From Hyphomicrobium sp. (GTDB lineage Bacteria > Pseudomonadota > Alphaproteobacteria > Rhizobiales > Hyphomicrobiaceae): a stretch of 54,335 nucleotides of DNA. Below, in pieces: positions 11,187-19,491 of this stretch. The translations under genes and the position numbers were made by a program. The stretch covers positions 1-54,335 of the forward strand of contig JASBTM010000007.1 of the NCBI GenBank assembly GCA_030148425.1, read 5' to 3'. Every line of letters starts with the position of its first letter. Positions within the stretch are counted from its first letter, which is position 1. Below the pieces are notes generated by a model. The model ran no database searches. It was given only the letters and a program-made list of their open reading frames with translations, and was not told the origin of the DNA.

Positions 11187-11350
11187 GTATCCCCTCGTTT
11201 CATGGCCGATAGTGTTGTGTTCGTTCACGATTTGCTCCGGCCGTCCAAGTTCTGCGGGGTCCTAACACAGCCCCGCCCTCGCGCCTAGCATGGCCAGCCG
11301 ATGCGTGTAACAGGGCAATTCGCGGCCTTAAAGACCGATTTTGCTGTAAG

Positions 11351-11379
11351 TTGCGGGTTTTCGAGCAAGTGACTATACT
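11351..11379 (+). promoter_or_regulatory. Predicted sigma-70 promoter of irr
   Basis: TTGCGG (11351-11356), a 17-base spacer and TATACT (11374-11379) form a good housekeeping promoter about 80 bases upstream of the chosen irr start. Its position argues against longer irr starts. I did not find a clear iron-control (ICE-like) palindrome beside it. Confidence 0.55.
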
Positions 11380-11458
11380 CATAACAAGAGAGCGCGTTGC
11401 ATCGGACGAAGTGCCGTCGGTCCAACGTGGGGATTCCAACACTGTTCTGCAAACGGAA

Positions 11459-11896
11459 ATGTCCGAGAAATCTCCGCAAGGTATGGCTACAGAATCGCCG
11501 ATGAACACCCCCGACCTTCTCCGCAAGGCGGGCCTTCGACCGACGCGGCAGCGGATGACGCTTGGCCGCCTGCTGTTCGAAGCCGGAGATCGTCACGTGA
11601 CAGCTGAACAGCTTCACGCCGAAGTCGCAGGACTTGGAGAGCACGTCTCGCTCGCTACGGTTTACAACACGCTGCATCAGTTCAAGCGCGCGGGACTTGT
11701 CCGCGAGCTGGCGATCGAAGGCTCGAAAGCCTACTTCGATACCAACACGTCAAATCACAACCACTTCCTGTTGGAACCGAACGGCGAGTTGATGGACATC
11801 CCCGGCGATGCAATCACGGTGGAAGGTCTTCCCGAACCGCCGGCAGGCATGAAGATTACGCACGTCGACGTCGTGGTGCGTTTGGCGAAGATCTGA
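11459..11896 (+). CDS. irr: Iron response regulator Irr (Fur family)
   Basis: Irr is the haem- and iron-responsive Fur-family regulator of Hyphomicrobiales, active when iron is low. The protein shows the winged-helix segment 'LRPTRQRMTLGRLLFEAGDRHVTAEQL', the recognition helix 'VSLATVYNTLHQF', and the domain-2 signature 'YFDTNTSNHNHFLLEPNGEL' with a His-rich cluster. The N-terminal haem regulatory motif (GCPW) of Bradyrhizobium Irr is absent, as in Rhizobium-type Irr. The start at 11459 lies just after a predicted promoter; 11483 is an alternative. Being divergent to fabA is typical of the order. Confidence 0.9.
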   Translation: MSEKSPQGMATESPMNTPDLLRKAGLRPTRQRMTLGRLLFEAGDRHVTAEQLHAEVAGLGEHVSLATVYNTLHQFKRAGLVRELAIEGSKAYFDTNTSNHNHFLLEPNGELMDIPGDAITVEGLPEPPAGMKITHVDVVVRLAKI

Positions 11897-11944
11897 TCGG
11901 CGAAGTATCCGGCGCGGCGCAACTCGCGCTCAGCGTGCGCGGTT

Positions 11945-12532
11945 CTATTTAAACGTCTCGCCTTCGTAGACACCCCAGAGCTTTTTCTGCTCGATGTAGC
12001 CGCTGTACTGGTCGACAGTCGCGCGGCACCAGCGCCCGTCGCATGAGTGAAGATCAGCGATGACTCCGGCTTCGACCTTCACCACAACTCCCGAACGCTC
12101 GCTGTCGCTGGCCATGATCGGCACGAGCGGCGGCGGAGAGCCCTGCTTGCGCTCCCACGGCAGAACGAGGGCCGTTCTTCGTCCTGAGAGAAGCGATTGC
12201 AGCACCCAGCCAGTCGCGCCCTCGGCATCGCGGACCTGCCGCCATGTTTCGAATTCTTTGATCACTTCGACAGGCAGGCCAGCCCGCCGGTAAACCCAAC
12301 CGGTCGGATAGTCCGTTCCGGGGCCATTCCTGAGGTTCACGCGATCCGACTTCAGGCTGACGAAACGCGGCACAGGCAAGCCGCTGCCGACAATCGCGGG
12401 CGAATCGTCCGCGACACAGGGGAAGGCGAGCGCGCAGGCCGCAACAACCGCGAGAAAACCCGCAGCTAGGCGCCGGCCGAAGACGTCCCCACGCCAGGAA
12501 CGAGCAAATTTTGTAGCGGCCAAATCAATCAT
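11945..12532 (-). CDS. Secreted bacterial SH3-domain protein
   Basis: A 195-residue protein with an N-terminal signal or anchor segment ('AAGFLAVVAACALAFPCVA', about residues 23-41). An SH3b-like pattern follows, 'DRVNLRNGPGTDYPTGWVYRRAGLPVEVI...[19 protein letters not shown]'. The second half repeats a weaker SH3-like pattern ending in 'CDGRWCRATVDQYSGYIEQKKLWGVYEGE'. Such proteins are periplasmic and may bind cell-wall peptides, but no enzyme is implied. It is convergent with irr and divergent from the dehydrogenase gene, a pairing seen often in the order. Confidence 0.85.
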   Translation of the reverse strand: MIDLAATKFARSWRGDVFGRRLAAGFLAVVAACALAFPCVADDSPAIVGSGLPVPRFVSLKSDRVNLRNGPGTDYPTGWVYRRAGLPVEVIKEFETWRQVRDAEGATGWVLQSLLSGRRTALVLPWERKQGSPPPLVPIMASDSERSGVVVKVEAGVIADLHSCDGRWCRATVDQYSGYIEQKKLWGVYEGETFK

Positions 12533-12706
12533 TTGAGAAAGTTCGTCCTTCGAGCACTGCTCGCCGACTCCCGAAGCCCGGGCAACAGCTATTTCATTCA
12601 GGACTTTGTCTTCGCAAAGGCCATCTGATAGACACGGGGCCGCACTTTCTCAAGCGGCTCGGTTCGAGAGATGGGCAAGCCGCGTTTTTCAAGCAACGGG
12701 AAGCGA

Positions 12707-13705
12707 ATGCCGACGTCCCAGAAGAAACCCATTGTCGTTGTCACCCGCAAACTTCCCGACGTCGTCGAGACGCGGATGTGCGAGCTATTCGAAACGCGTC
12801 TCAATATGGACGATAAGCCGATGAGCCAGGCACAGCTCGTCGACGCGATCAAAACTGCCGACGTCCTCGTGCCGACCGTCACGGACCGCATCGATCGCGC
12901 CGTGTTGACTCAGGCCGGACCGAACCTCCGCCTCATTGCGAATTTCGGCACCGGCGTCGACAACGTCGATCTCGATACCGCACGCAACCGGGGCATCCTG
13001 GTCACGAACACGCCGGGCGTCCTGACCGAAGATACCGCCGATATGACGATGGCGCTGATTCTTTCGGTGCCGCGTCGCCTCGCCGAGGGCGCGGCCTACA
13101 TGCGGGATCCGGACAACAAATGGTCTGGCTGGTCGCCGACCTGGATGCTCGGCCATCGTATTTTCGGCAAGCGGCTTGGCATCGTCGGCATGGGCCGCAT
13201 CGGTCAGGCCGTCGCGCGCCGCGCTAAGGCGTTCGGCTTGCAGATCCACTATCACAACCGTCGCCGCGTTCTCGAAGAGATTGAGGAAGAGCTCGAAGCC
13301 ACATACTGGGAAAGCCTTGACCAGATGCTGTCGCGAATGGACATCGTCTCCGTCAACTGTCCGCATACCCCCGCAACGTTCCACCTGCTTTCGGCACGCA
13401 GACTGAAGCTCCTGAAGCCGTCGGCCTATCTGGTGAACACCGCGCGCGGCGAGGTCGTCGATGAAAACGAGCTGATTCGTCTACTCGAAGCCGGCTCGAT
13501 CGCAGGCGCTGGCCTCGACGTCTTCGAGCACGAGCCTGCGGTCAACCCGCGCCTGCTCGCGTCCGATCGCGTCGTCGCTCTGCCGCACATGAGTTCCGCG
13601 ACGATCGAAGGCCGCGTCGACATGGGCGAAAAGGTCATCATCAACATCAAGGCGTTCGCCGACGGTCACGCACCGCCGGACCGCGTGCACCCGGCAATGC
13701 TCTAG
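12707..13705 (+). CDS. D-isomer-specific 2-hydroxyacid dehydrogenase (glyoxylate/hydroxypyruvate reductase type)
   Basis: An NAD(P)H-dependent oxidoreductase of the D-2-hydroxyacid dehydrogenase family, probably reducing glyoxylate or hydroxypyruvate. It has the nucleotide-binding motif 'GMGRIGQAVARRAKAFG', and the catalytic Arg, Glu and His in 'NTARGEVVDE', 'VFEHEP' and 'LPHMSSAT'. The 332-residue length is normal. The start at 12707 follows CGGGAAG; 12671 is an in-frame alternative. In methylotrophic relatives a hydroxypyruvate reductase serves the serine cycle, but no serine-cycle neighbours are present, so the substrate stays open. Confidence 0.85.
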   Translation: MPTSQKKPIVVVTRKLPDVVETRMCELFETRLNMDDKPMSQAQLVDAIKTADVLVPTVTDRIDRAVLTQAGPNLRLIANFGTGVDNVDLDTARNRGILVTNTPGVLTEDTADMTMALILSVPRRLAEGAAYMRDPDNKWSGWSPTWMLGHRIFGKRLGIVGMGRIGQAVARRAKAFGLQIHYHNRRRVLEEIEEELEATYWESLDQMLSRMDIVSVNCPHTPATFHLLSARRLKLLKPSAYLVNTARGEVVDENELIRLLEAGSIAGAGLDVFEHEPAVNPRLLASDRVVALPHMSSATIEGRVDMGEKVIINIKAFADGHAPPDRVHPAML

Positions 13706-13712
13706 CCGAATG

Positions 13713-13741
13713 AGCGGCGGGATCATGAACCTCCCGCCGCT
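13713..13741. terminator. Inverted repeat between convergent genes
   Basis: AGCGGCGGGA and TCCCGCCGCT form a perfect 10-bp stem around a 9-base loop. The repeat lies just after the dehydrogenase stop and overlaps the last codons of the convergent protease gene. No T-run follows on either strand, so it may be a weak bidirectional terminator or an mRNA end-protecting hairpin. Confidence 0.45.
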
Positions 13742-15003
13742 AGCGCTTCATTCAGCAGCCGCACCGTTATCGCGACGTAGAACGTCAGCGTCGCAAGGTA
13801 CCCGCTTCCAAGCCAAAGCGTTTCACTCGCAGTTAGAGGTGCCGCCTTTTGATTGGCGCTCTGTTTCGCCAACAGAACCCCAGGCGCAATCACGAGAATG
13901 ATCGCCATCAAGAGATAATCGCCGAACACTACGGCGATGCCCAATCCGAAAAGCAGCGTCGCACCGTGAATCGCTCGAGACGCGCGCGGCGGCAGTCGCG
14001 CCGTCAACGCCTGCAGAACACGTCCGCCATCGAGCGGCAGAATCGGAAGAAGATTGAGCCCGTTGACCGCCGCGCTCATCAGCGCAAGGTCGGAAAGAAA
14101 TGGATCTTCCGCCTGCAACGACAGCCAAACGAAAAGTCCTGTCGTCAGCATGCTGGCTGCAGGGCCCATTAACGCGACGAACCCACGTACCGCTTCGCTC
14201 TTTCCAAATCCGTCTCCGACGGCGACGCCGCCGAAGAAGGGGATGAAATAGATGCCGCGAACCGGAATGCCGACTGAACGCATCGCGACGACATGCCCGA
14301 TTTCGTGCAGCAGCACGACAATCACCAGCATTATCGCTATCGACATGTCGAATATCGCCGCGAAACTCGCAAACGTCAGCGCGCCGGTCAGAACCGCAGT
14401 CCGGACTTGATCCGCCCCATTGCGTCCGCGCCCAGCGCGCGCTTCCGCGGTCCATTTCAAGCTGTAGAAGCTGCGCAGGATGGTAAGCGGCATCAGAAGC
14501 CGGGTTGCGAGCTTCGTGTGCGTCAACTCGCAGCTTTCCGTCAGGACCGATTGCTTGTCATCGCCCGCGACCGCAACGGCGCCAATGTAATCCGAGCCGA
14601 ACTGATAGATCGGATCGCATTCATCTGTGAGAAGGCGCAGCGTCAGCGCCTCACCCGGCGTTTCCGCGATGATCTGATAGGCAAACTTGAGCTGCCTGTC
14701 GCCATACTGACAAGTGCCCGTAAAAACCCCTGGTCGCGATGGATCGGGATCCGTATCGAGCTCCATGGGCGGCGGCCCCTCAAGCTTGATTTTGTTCGCC
14801 GAGACGACCGCCCAGGCCACGGCTTTCGGCGCATCTACGGGCCGCGAAAGCTGATAGATCCGCCGTCTTGTGCCCGACAATATGTCGAACGGCACGCGCA
14901 TCAGCTCGAAGAGCAAGAAAACGAGATTTTCCAGGATCGCCAGCAACCCGATGACCTCGCGTTTGGAGCAGCCTTCTATGACTGCGGCGTACGCGGGATG
15001 CAA
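13723..15003 (-). CDS. M50 (site-2 protease type) metallopeptidase with N-terminal SRPBCC-like domain
   Basis: A membrane zinc protease. The zinc-binding HEIGH motif is at residues 233-237 in the helix 'MLVIVVLLHEIGHVVAMRSVG'. The second ligand motif is 'LLPILPLDGGRVLQAL' with Asp325. At least five hydrophobic helices flank these. Unlike ordinary S2P proteins, residues about 45-190 look like a soluble SRPBCC/polyketide-cyclase-like lipid-binding domain ('YQLSRPVDAPKAVAWAVVS...LTLRLLTDECDP...VLTESCEL'). The start is a TTG with no strong ribosome site, and Met36 is an alternative. The substrate is unknown; no anti-sigma gene is adjacent. Confidence 0.8.
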   Translation of the reverse strand: MHPAYAAVIEGCSKREVIGLLAILENLVFLLFELMRVPFDILSGTRRRIYQLSRPVDAPKAVAWAVVSANKIKLEGPPPMELDTDPDPSRPGVFTGTCQYGDRQLKFAYQIIAETPGEALTLRLLTDECDPIYQFGSDYIGAVAVAGDDKQSVLTESCELTHTKLATRLLMPLTILRSFYSLKWTAEARAGRGRNGADQVRTAVLTGALTFASFAAIFDMSIAIMLVIVVLLHEIGHVVAMRSVGIPVRGIYFIPFFGGVAVGDGFGKSEAVRGFVALMGPAASMLTTGLFVWLSLQAEDPFLSDLALMSAAVNGLNLLPILPLDGGRVLQALTARLPPRASRAIHGATLLFGLGIAVVFGDYLLMAIILVIAPGVLLAKQSANQKAAPLTASETLWLGSGYLATLTFYVAITVRLLNEALAAGGS

Positions 15004-15061
15004 TGCGCCATGAGGCGTATCGCACGGCGACTACGCTTCGCTCAGTCACGCTTGTGACAAA

Positions 15062-15898
15062 CTATTCGGCGGCGCAGGCCGGGTTTGTAGACGAGCAGTG
15101 CAACGATAGATCGACGATTGTCGGATGCTGCCCCGAGAGCGGATTATCCGGGTCCCACGCAATCGCGACAACTTCAAACCGCGCCGCGAGCGCATCGTAG
15201 ATCAGAAGCCGTCCCGCCAGGCTTTCTCCGAGCCCGAGAATTTCTTTGACGATCTCGGTCGCCTGCAACGTTCCGATGACGCCGGCAACAGGACCGAGCA
15301 CGCCGACTTCCTCGCAATTGGCGACGAGTCCGGCTGGAGGCGCTTCCGGAAAAATGCACCGCAGCGTCGGATACGGGTTTCCTTCGCCGTCCGTCTCGTG
15401 CGGCTTGAACGTCGAGACGTACCCGTCGAACGATCCAAGCGTTGCATAAACGAGCGGACGCTTTGCGAAATAGCACGCGTCGGCGACGAGATAGCGTGTC
15501 GCGAAATTATCTGATCCATCAGCCACGATGTCGTAACGAGAAATCAGCGCAATCGCATTCGACGCGTTGATGCGTTCCGCATGAATTTCGACCGTGACAA
15601 GCGGATTGATGCGGTGGACGGCATCGCGCGCACTTTCCACTTTCAGCCTGTCGGCGTCTTCTGTGCGATGTGCGATCTGGCGTTGCAGGTTGTCGATCGA
15701 AACGCGGTCGTCGTCGACAATTCCGATCGTTCCGATGCCCGCCGCGGCCAGATAGGTGATGACCGGCGAACCAAGTCCGCCGGCACCGATCACGAGAACG
15801 CGCGCGGCTTTGAGCTTCTGCTGCCCCGGGGCGCCGACGTCACGCAAGACGAGGTGGCGCTTGTAACGTTGCACCTCTTCGGCCGTGAGTGACGCCAT
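15062..15898 (-). CDS. HesA/MoeB/ThiF family adenylyltransferase
   Basis: An E1-like enzyme that adenylates the C-terminus of a small sulfur carrier (ThiS- or MoaD-type), for molybdopterin, thiamine or other sulfur transfer. The 278-residue protein has 'RYKRHLVLRDVGAPGQQKL', the ATP loop 'VIGAGGLGSPVITYLAAAG' (about 36-54), 'DNLQRQ' and 'ADGSDNFATRYLVADAC'. The usual paired CXXC zinc motifs are absent; cysteines remain in 'LRCIFPE', 'VANCEEV' and near the end. No carrier gene is adjacent. It is 17 bases downstream of cysK, which suggests a link to cysteine and sulfur metabolism. Confidence 0.85.
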   Translation of the reverse strand: MASLTAEEVQRYKRHLVLRDVGAPGQQKLKAARVLVIGAGGLGSPVITYLAAAGIGTIGIVDDDRVSIDNLQRQIAHRTEDADRLKVESARDAVHRINPLVTVEIHAERINASNAIALISRYDIVADGSDNFATRYLVADACYFAKRPLVYATLGSFDGYVSTFKPHETDGEGNPYPTLRCIFPEAPPAGLVANCEEVGVLGPVAGVIGTLQATEIVKEILGLGESLAGRLLIYDALAARFEVVAIAWDPDNPLSGQHPTIVDLSLHCSSTNPACAAE

Positions 15899-15915
15899 GT
15901 GAACCTCCGAACCGA

Positions 15916-16917
15916 TCAGGTCCGCGGCTGCGGATCGACGAACAGCTCGCTCGAATAATACCGCTCGGCCGACGACGGCGCAAACGTGACGATGGTTTTA
16001 CCAGCGTACTCGGGCCTCTCGGCAACCGTGATCGCCGCAGCGACATTGGCGCCCGTCGAGATACCGCCCGGAATGCCTTCGACCTTGGCGACCGTGCGCG
16101 AGACTTCGAAAGCCGTGTCGCTCGAAACCGTCACCACTTCGTCGATCAGGTCCTTGTCGAGAATGCTCGGAATGAACCCTGCACCGATGCCCTGGATCTT
16201 GTGCGGGCCTCGGGGCTGACCGGAAAGAACGGCGCTTGTCGTCGGTTCGACAGCAATGACCTTGAGACCGGGAATGCGTTTCTTCAGCGCGCGGCCGACA
16301 CCTGTCAACGTGCCGCCCGTGCCGACGCCGATCACGAGCGCATCGACCTTGCCTTTCGTATCGTTGTAGATTTCTTCGGCCGTCGTCTTTTCGTGAACGA
16401 GCGGATTGGCCGGGTTGTCGAACTGCCCCGGGATCACCGCGTCCGGAAGCGACTTCGCAATTTCTTCCGCGCGCGTGACGGCGGCCGGCATGCCGCCAGG
16501 GCCGGGCGTCAATTCAAGCTCGGCGCCGAGATGCGCGAGAATCTTTCTGCGTTCGATCGACATCGTTTCCGGCATCACGAGAATGAGGCGATATCCGCGA
16601 GCAGCCGCAACGAACGCGAGGCCGATGCCCGTGTTACCGGACGTCGGCTCGATCAAGACCGTTTTGCCCGGCTTGATGCGGCCTTCCGCTTCCAGCACGT
16701 CGATCATCGCGACGCCGATACGATCCTTGACCGACGACAGCGGATTGAAGAATTCAAGCTTCAGCAGGATGTCGGCTTTAAGGTTCGCGGCTTTTTGGAT
16801 GTTCGCCAGACGGACGAGCGGCGTATGCCCGATCGTTTCCGTAATGCTGTCATAGACGCGGCCGCGCCCCCAGCTCTTTGTGGCTTCGAGTGTCTTGATC
16901 TCAAGCGTCTCTGTCAT
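15916..16917 (-). CDS. cysK: Cysteine synthase A (O-acetylserine sulfhydrylase)
   Basis: A PLP enzyme making cysteine from O-acetylserine and sulfide. It has the PLP lysine Lys64 in 'PLSSVKDRIG', the phosphate or substrate loop 'TSGNTG' at 92-97, and 'GVGTGGTLTGVG' for the cofactor phosphate. The 333-residue protein carries about 20 extra residues before the usual 'DSITETIGHTPLVRL' start, a modest extension. It lies directly upstream of the ThiF/MoeB-like gene on the same strand, so sulfide assimilation and sulfur-carrier activation may be co-expressed. Confidence 0.93.
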   Translation of the reverse strand: MTETLEIKTLEATKSWGRGRVYDSITETIGHTPLVRLANIQKAANLKADILLKLEFFNPLSSVKDRIGVAMIDVLEAEGRIKPGKTVLIEPTSGNTGIGLAFVAAARGYRLILVMPETMSIERRKILAHLGAELELTPGPGGMPAAVTRAEEIAKSLPDAVIPGQFDNPANPLVHEKTTAEEIYNDTKGKVDALVIGVGTGGTLTGVGRALKKRIPGLKVIAVEPTTSAVLSGQPRGPHKIQGIGAGFIPSILDKDLIDEVVTVSSDTAFEVSRTVAKVEGIPGGISTGANVAAAITVAERPEYAGKTIVTFAPSSAERYYSSELFVDPQPRT

Positions 16918-17061
16918 GGCCTGTCTCGGGTTCTGCTGGCGCGTGTATGCACCGACTAAAGATAGGGTCGTTTCTCGCAGGTTCGAGGGTTGTCCTCAAT
17001 AGGCGAGACGGGCGCATTGAGGCCCATAAGCATTGCAGTTTTTGTGCTTAACGCGAACGTC

Positions 17062-17601
17062 TCAGCGCTTCGCGCCAGAAGATTTTCTTTGCGCCTTACC
17101 CTTCTCGCCCGCAACGGCTTTCTCCTTCTTCGCCACAGCTTGGGATGGGGCCTCTCCCACGCCGGTCGAGCCGAAACCGTTCTTGCCTCTGTCCGTCTTC
17201 GAGAGTTTCTTGACCTCCCGCAGCTTAACGCGTGCAACCGGCGCGATAATCATTTGCGCAACGCGTTCGCCGCGCGCGATCACGAATGGCTCTTTGCCGA
17301 GATTGATCAGAATGACAGCCACTTCGCCTCGATAGTCGGCGTCGATCGTGCCTGGACTATTGAGAACCGTGACGCCGTGCTTGATCGCGAGGCCCGACCG
17401 TGGCCGCACTTGCGCTTCCATCTTCCTCGGAATTTCGAAAATGAATCCCGTAGGAATAAGCGCGCGCGCTCCAGGAAGAATGGTCACGGTCGTATCTGAC
17501 GCGATAGCCGCCACGAGATCGAAGCCGGCTGCATCCTCGGTCTGATACGCCGGAAGCGGAAGCCCTTCGGCATGCGGCAGACGCTTGATCTTGAGTTTCA
17601 T
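17062..17601 (-). CDS. dut: dUTP diphosphatase
   Basis: Trimeric dUTPase hydrolyses dUTP to dUMP, keeping uracil out of DNA and feeding dTMP synthesis. The motifs are visible in order: 'AAGFDLVAA', '[11 protein letters not shown]', '[11 protein letters not shown]', 'RGERVAQM' and '[11 protein letters not shown]'. In motif V the usual GG is NG. After residue about 150 there is a 28-residue Lys/Ala-rich tail absent from most dUTPases; it is probably disordered. The start overlaps the coaBC stop by 4 bases, giving a coaBC-dut pair, an arrangement common in alphaproteobacteria. Confidence 0.93.
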   Translation of the reverse strand: MKLKIKRLPHAEGLPLPAYQTEDAAGFDLVAAIASDTTVTILPGARALIPTGFIFEIPRKMEAQVRPRSGLAIKHGVTVLNSPGTIDADYRGEVAVILINLGKEPFVIARGERVAQMIIAPVARVKLREVKKLSKTDRGKNGFGSTGVGEAPSQAVAKKEKAVAGEKGKAQRKSSGAKR

Positions 17602-18833
17602 TCCGCAGCCGTCCGCTTGCCATCAAGTTCAGTCGCCGCGCGCTCCATGATCTTTCGCGCGACCTTGGCTTTGCTCATTTCCGGCCAGCTCTCGACGCCG
17701 TTCGACGAAATCACATGCACCGTGTTGTTTTCTCCGCCCATGACGCCGGACGATGGCGAAACGTCGTTCGCAATGATCCAATCGGCGTGTTTCGATTTGA
17801 GTTTCTTTTTCGCATGGGCCACGACCTCTTGCGTCTCGGCCGCAAAGCCGATGACGAGGCTCGGCCGCTGAGGCCCAGGCTGTGCGATCGTTTTGAGAAT
17901 GTCGGCATTCTCCGTGAGCGTCAGGGTCGGCGCACTCTGTCCTTCGGCTTTCTTGATCTTTTCCATCTGCGGAGCCGAGACACGCCAATCCGCAACTGCC
18001 GCCGCGAATACCGCGATGTCAGCAGGCAGCGCGGACCGCACCGCTTCCAGCATTTCCGCGGCGGTCTTGACGCGGACGATGGCAACGCCCTCAGGTTCCG
18101 GCAGCGAAACCGGCCCCGTGATCAGCGTGACGCGCGCGCCGAGTTCGCGCGCCGCAGCAGCCAGCTCGAAGCCCTGCTTCCCCGACGACTTGTTCGCAAG
18201 ATAACGGATCGGATCGATAGGCTCGTGCGTCGGTCCGCTTGTCACGACGACATGTCGGCCTGCAAGCGCACCGCTGTTCTCCGCTCCGCCCACAAACGCA
18301 CTCTCGATGGCGTCGATGATCTGCGGTACCTCGGCGAGGCGTCCGGGCCCCGCTTCGCCGCGCTCCGCCATTTCGCCGATGGCCGGTCCCACGAAGCGAA
18401 AGCCATCGGCTTTGAGGTGCGCGACGTTGCGCCGGGTCGCCGGATTGAGCCACATGGCCGGGTTCATGGCCGGCGCGATAAGCACGGGCTTGTCTGTCGC
18501 AAGGAGAACGGCCGTTGCGAGGTCGCCGGCGTGTCCGCCCGCCATCTTCGCCATCAAATCGGCAGTTGCAGGCGCGACGACGATGAGATCGCAATCCCGC
18601 GCGAGACGAATGTGACCAATCTCACGTTCTTCATCGAGATCGAAAAGATCGGTCAGCACGCGTTCATTCGTCAACGCGCCGACGGAAAGCGGCGTCACGA
18701 AATGATGCGCGGCTTTCGTCATCACGGCGCGCACGCTGTAGCCGCGATCTTTGAGGCGGCGGATCAACTCGAGGCACTTGTAGGCCGCGATACCGCCGCC
18801 GATGATCAGAAGTATGCGTTTGGCCGATGACAC
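17598..18833 (-). CDS. coaBC: Bifunctional phosphopantothenoylcysteine decarboxylase / phosphopantothenate-cysteine ligase
   Basis: CoaBC carries out two steps of coenzyme A synthesis. The CoaC flavoprotein half (about 1-190) has '[12 protein letters not shown]', '[10 protein letters not shown]' and 'APAMNPAMW'. The CoaB half has '[24 protein letters not shown]' and '[16 protein letters not shown]'. The clamp that usually reads ACGD/ACGE-x-GxGR is '[14 protein letters not shown]', so the customary active-site cysteine is missing. GTG at 18833 is preceded by GGACGGA and gives a family-like N-terminus; GTG at 18869 would add 12 residues without a ribosome site. Confidence 0.93.
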   Translation of the reverse strand: MSSAKRILLIIGGGIAAYKCLELIRRLKDRGYSVRAVMTKAAHHFVTPLSVGALTNERVLTDLFDLDEEREIGHIRLARDCDLIVVAPATADLMAKMAGGHAGDLATAVLLATDKPVLIAPAMNPAMWLNPATRRNVAHLKADGFRFVGPAIGEMAERGEAGPGRLAEVPQIIDAIESAFVGGAENSGALAGRHVVVTSGPTHEPIDPIRYLANKSSGKQGFELAAAARELGARVTLITGPVSLPEPEGVAIVRVKTAAEMLEAVRSALPADIAVFAAAVADWRVSAPQMEKIKKAEGQSAPTLTLTENADILKTIAQPGPQRPSLVIGFAAETQEVVAHAKKKLKSKHADWIIANDVSPSSGVMGGENNTVHVISSNGVESWPEMSKAKVARKIMERAATELDGKRTAAE

Positions 18834-19263
18834 GGGAATCCGTCCGGGATGCTGTCCTAAAGCTGGCACCTTTTAGCACACTCGCGCCGTCGGGAAGTTA
18901 AACGCCTGATCTCAGTCTTTCGACTCCCGGCATAGACATTCGATGCAGCCGCAAGTCGCCGCGAAGATGCCCTTCTCGAGGCCGGTCGCTACCGGCAACT
19001 GGCCCAGCGCTGAACGCAGACGAAACGCCCTCGCGCATGTCAGCATAAAAAGGCCGCAGCAGATGAAATAAAGGGCGGCCTGCTTTCGAAGCAGACCTCC
19101 AAATTGACCACCAAATAGGCATTCAAAAATCGAAATTATTTATGTCGCGCGGTGACTTGACGCAGAAGACGCAATGGTACATGGTGCCGCCACTTGCGAT
19201 GGTTTGGGACCGGTCGCGGGGCTAAAAAACGAATAAAGGTCCAAGTCTAGGGACGAAACCATT

Positions 19264-19290
19264 GGGGTGGCCCGCCAGTCGAGCCACCCC
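19264..19290 (-). terminator. Hairpin downstream of minus-strand fragment
   Basis: GGGGTGGC and GCCACCCC pair perfectly around an 11-base loop. On the minus strand the hairpin begins 26 bases after the stop of the fragment at 19317-19442 and is followed by AATGGTTTCGT, a weak T-containing tail. This placement suggests it once ended, or still ends, a minus-strand transcript. Confidence 0.45.
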
Positions 19291-19316
19291 ATCCCGTTTC
19301 TGGCTCATTTGCTCTG

Positions 19317-19442
19317 TTATCGCCCTTCAGAAATCATCAAACTTCGATCCGGCGCGACGTCGCCCTCGGGCCTTTTCCGCTGGTGCGGGCGCTGGCCGTC
19401 AGCCGTAATGTTCTCCGCCTTGATCGGAACGCGTTTCTGACG
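19317..19442 (-). pseudogene. Possible C-terminal gene remnant
   Basis: On the minus strand about 41 codons are open and end at TAA, with an Arg/Lys-rich sequence including 'VPIKAENITADGQRP' and 'RKRPEGDVAPDRS'. An in-frame stop lies just upstream at 19443-19445, and no start codon with a ribosome site is visible. The 'KAENI' phrase faintly recalls the last strand of cold-shock domains. A terminator-like hairpin follows. This may be the tail of a lost nucleic-acid-binding gene, but it could equally be chance; the identity is not established. Confidence 0.25.
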
Positions 19443-19491
19443 CCATTAGCGCGCGTTCGATGCCAAGTTGGAAGCGGGGAAGGATCGGAGA

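Larger units (their letters stand above)
18834..19491. other. Long intergenic stretch upstream of coaBC and the symporter
   Basis: This roughly 650-base stretch separates divergent coaBC and the symporter gene. It holds a minus-strand hairpin (19264-19290) and, just before it, an open C-terminal-like fragment (19317-19442), described separately. A 27-codon frame from 19142 lacks a ribosome site, and a 74-codon minus-strand frame at 18898-19122 has no family-like features. The rest holds nothing I can name beyond the expected promoters. Confidence 0.4.

Noticed and set aside
15889..16959. Plus-strand open frame of 356 codons opposite cysK
   Set aside because: Antisense shadow of cysK; Arg/Asp-rich without any recognisable domain.
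17715..18830. Plus-strand open frame of 371 codons opposite coaBC
   Set aside because: Antisense shadow of coaBC with no ribosome site or family pattern.
18898..19122. Minus-strand frame of 74 codons upstream of coaBC
   Set aside because: No ribosome site or family-like pattern; composition is like other shadow frames.
19142..19225. 27-codon frame resembling a leader peptide
   Set aside because: No ribosome site, no run of a regulatory amino acid and no following attenuator; probably chance.
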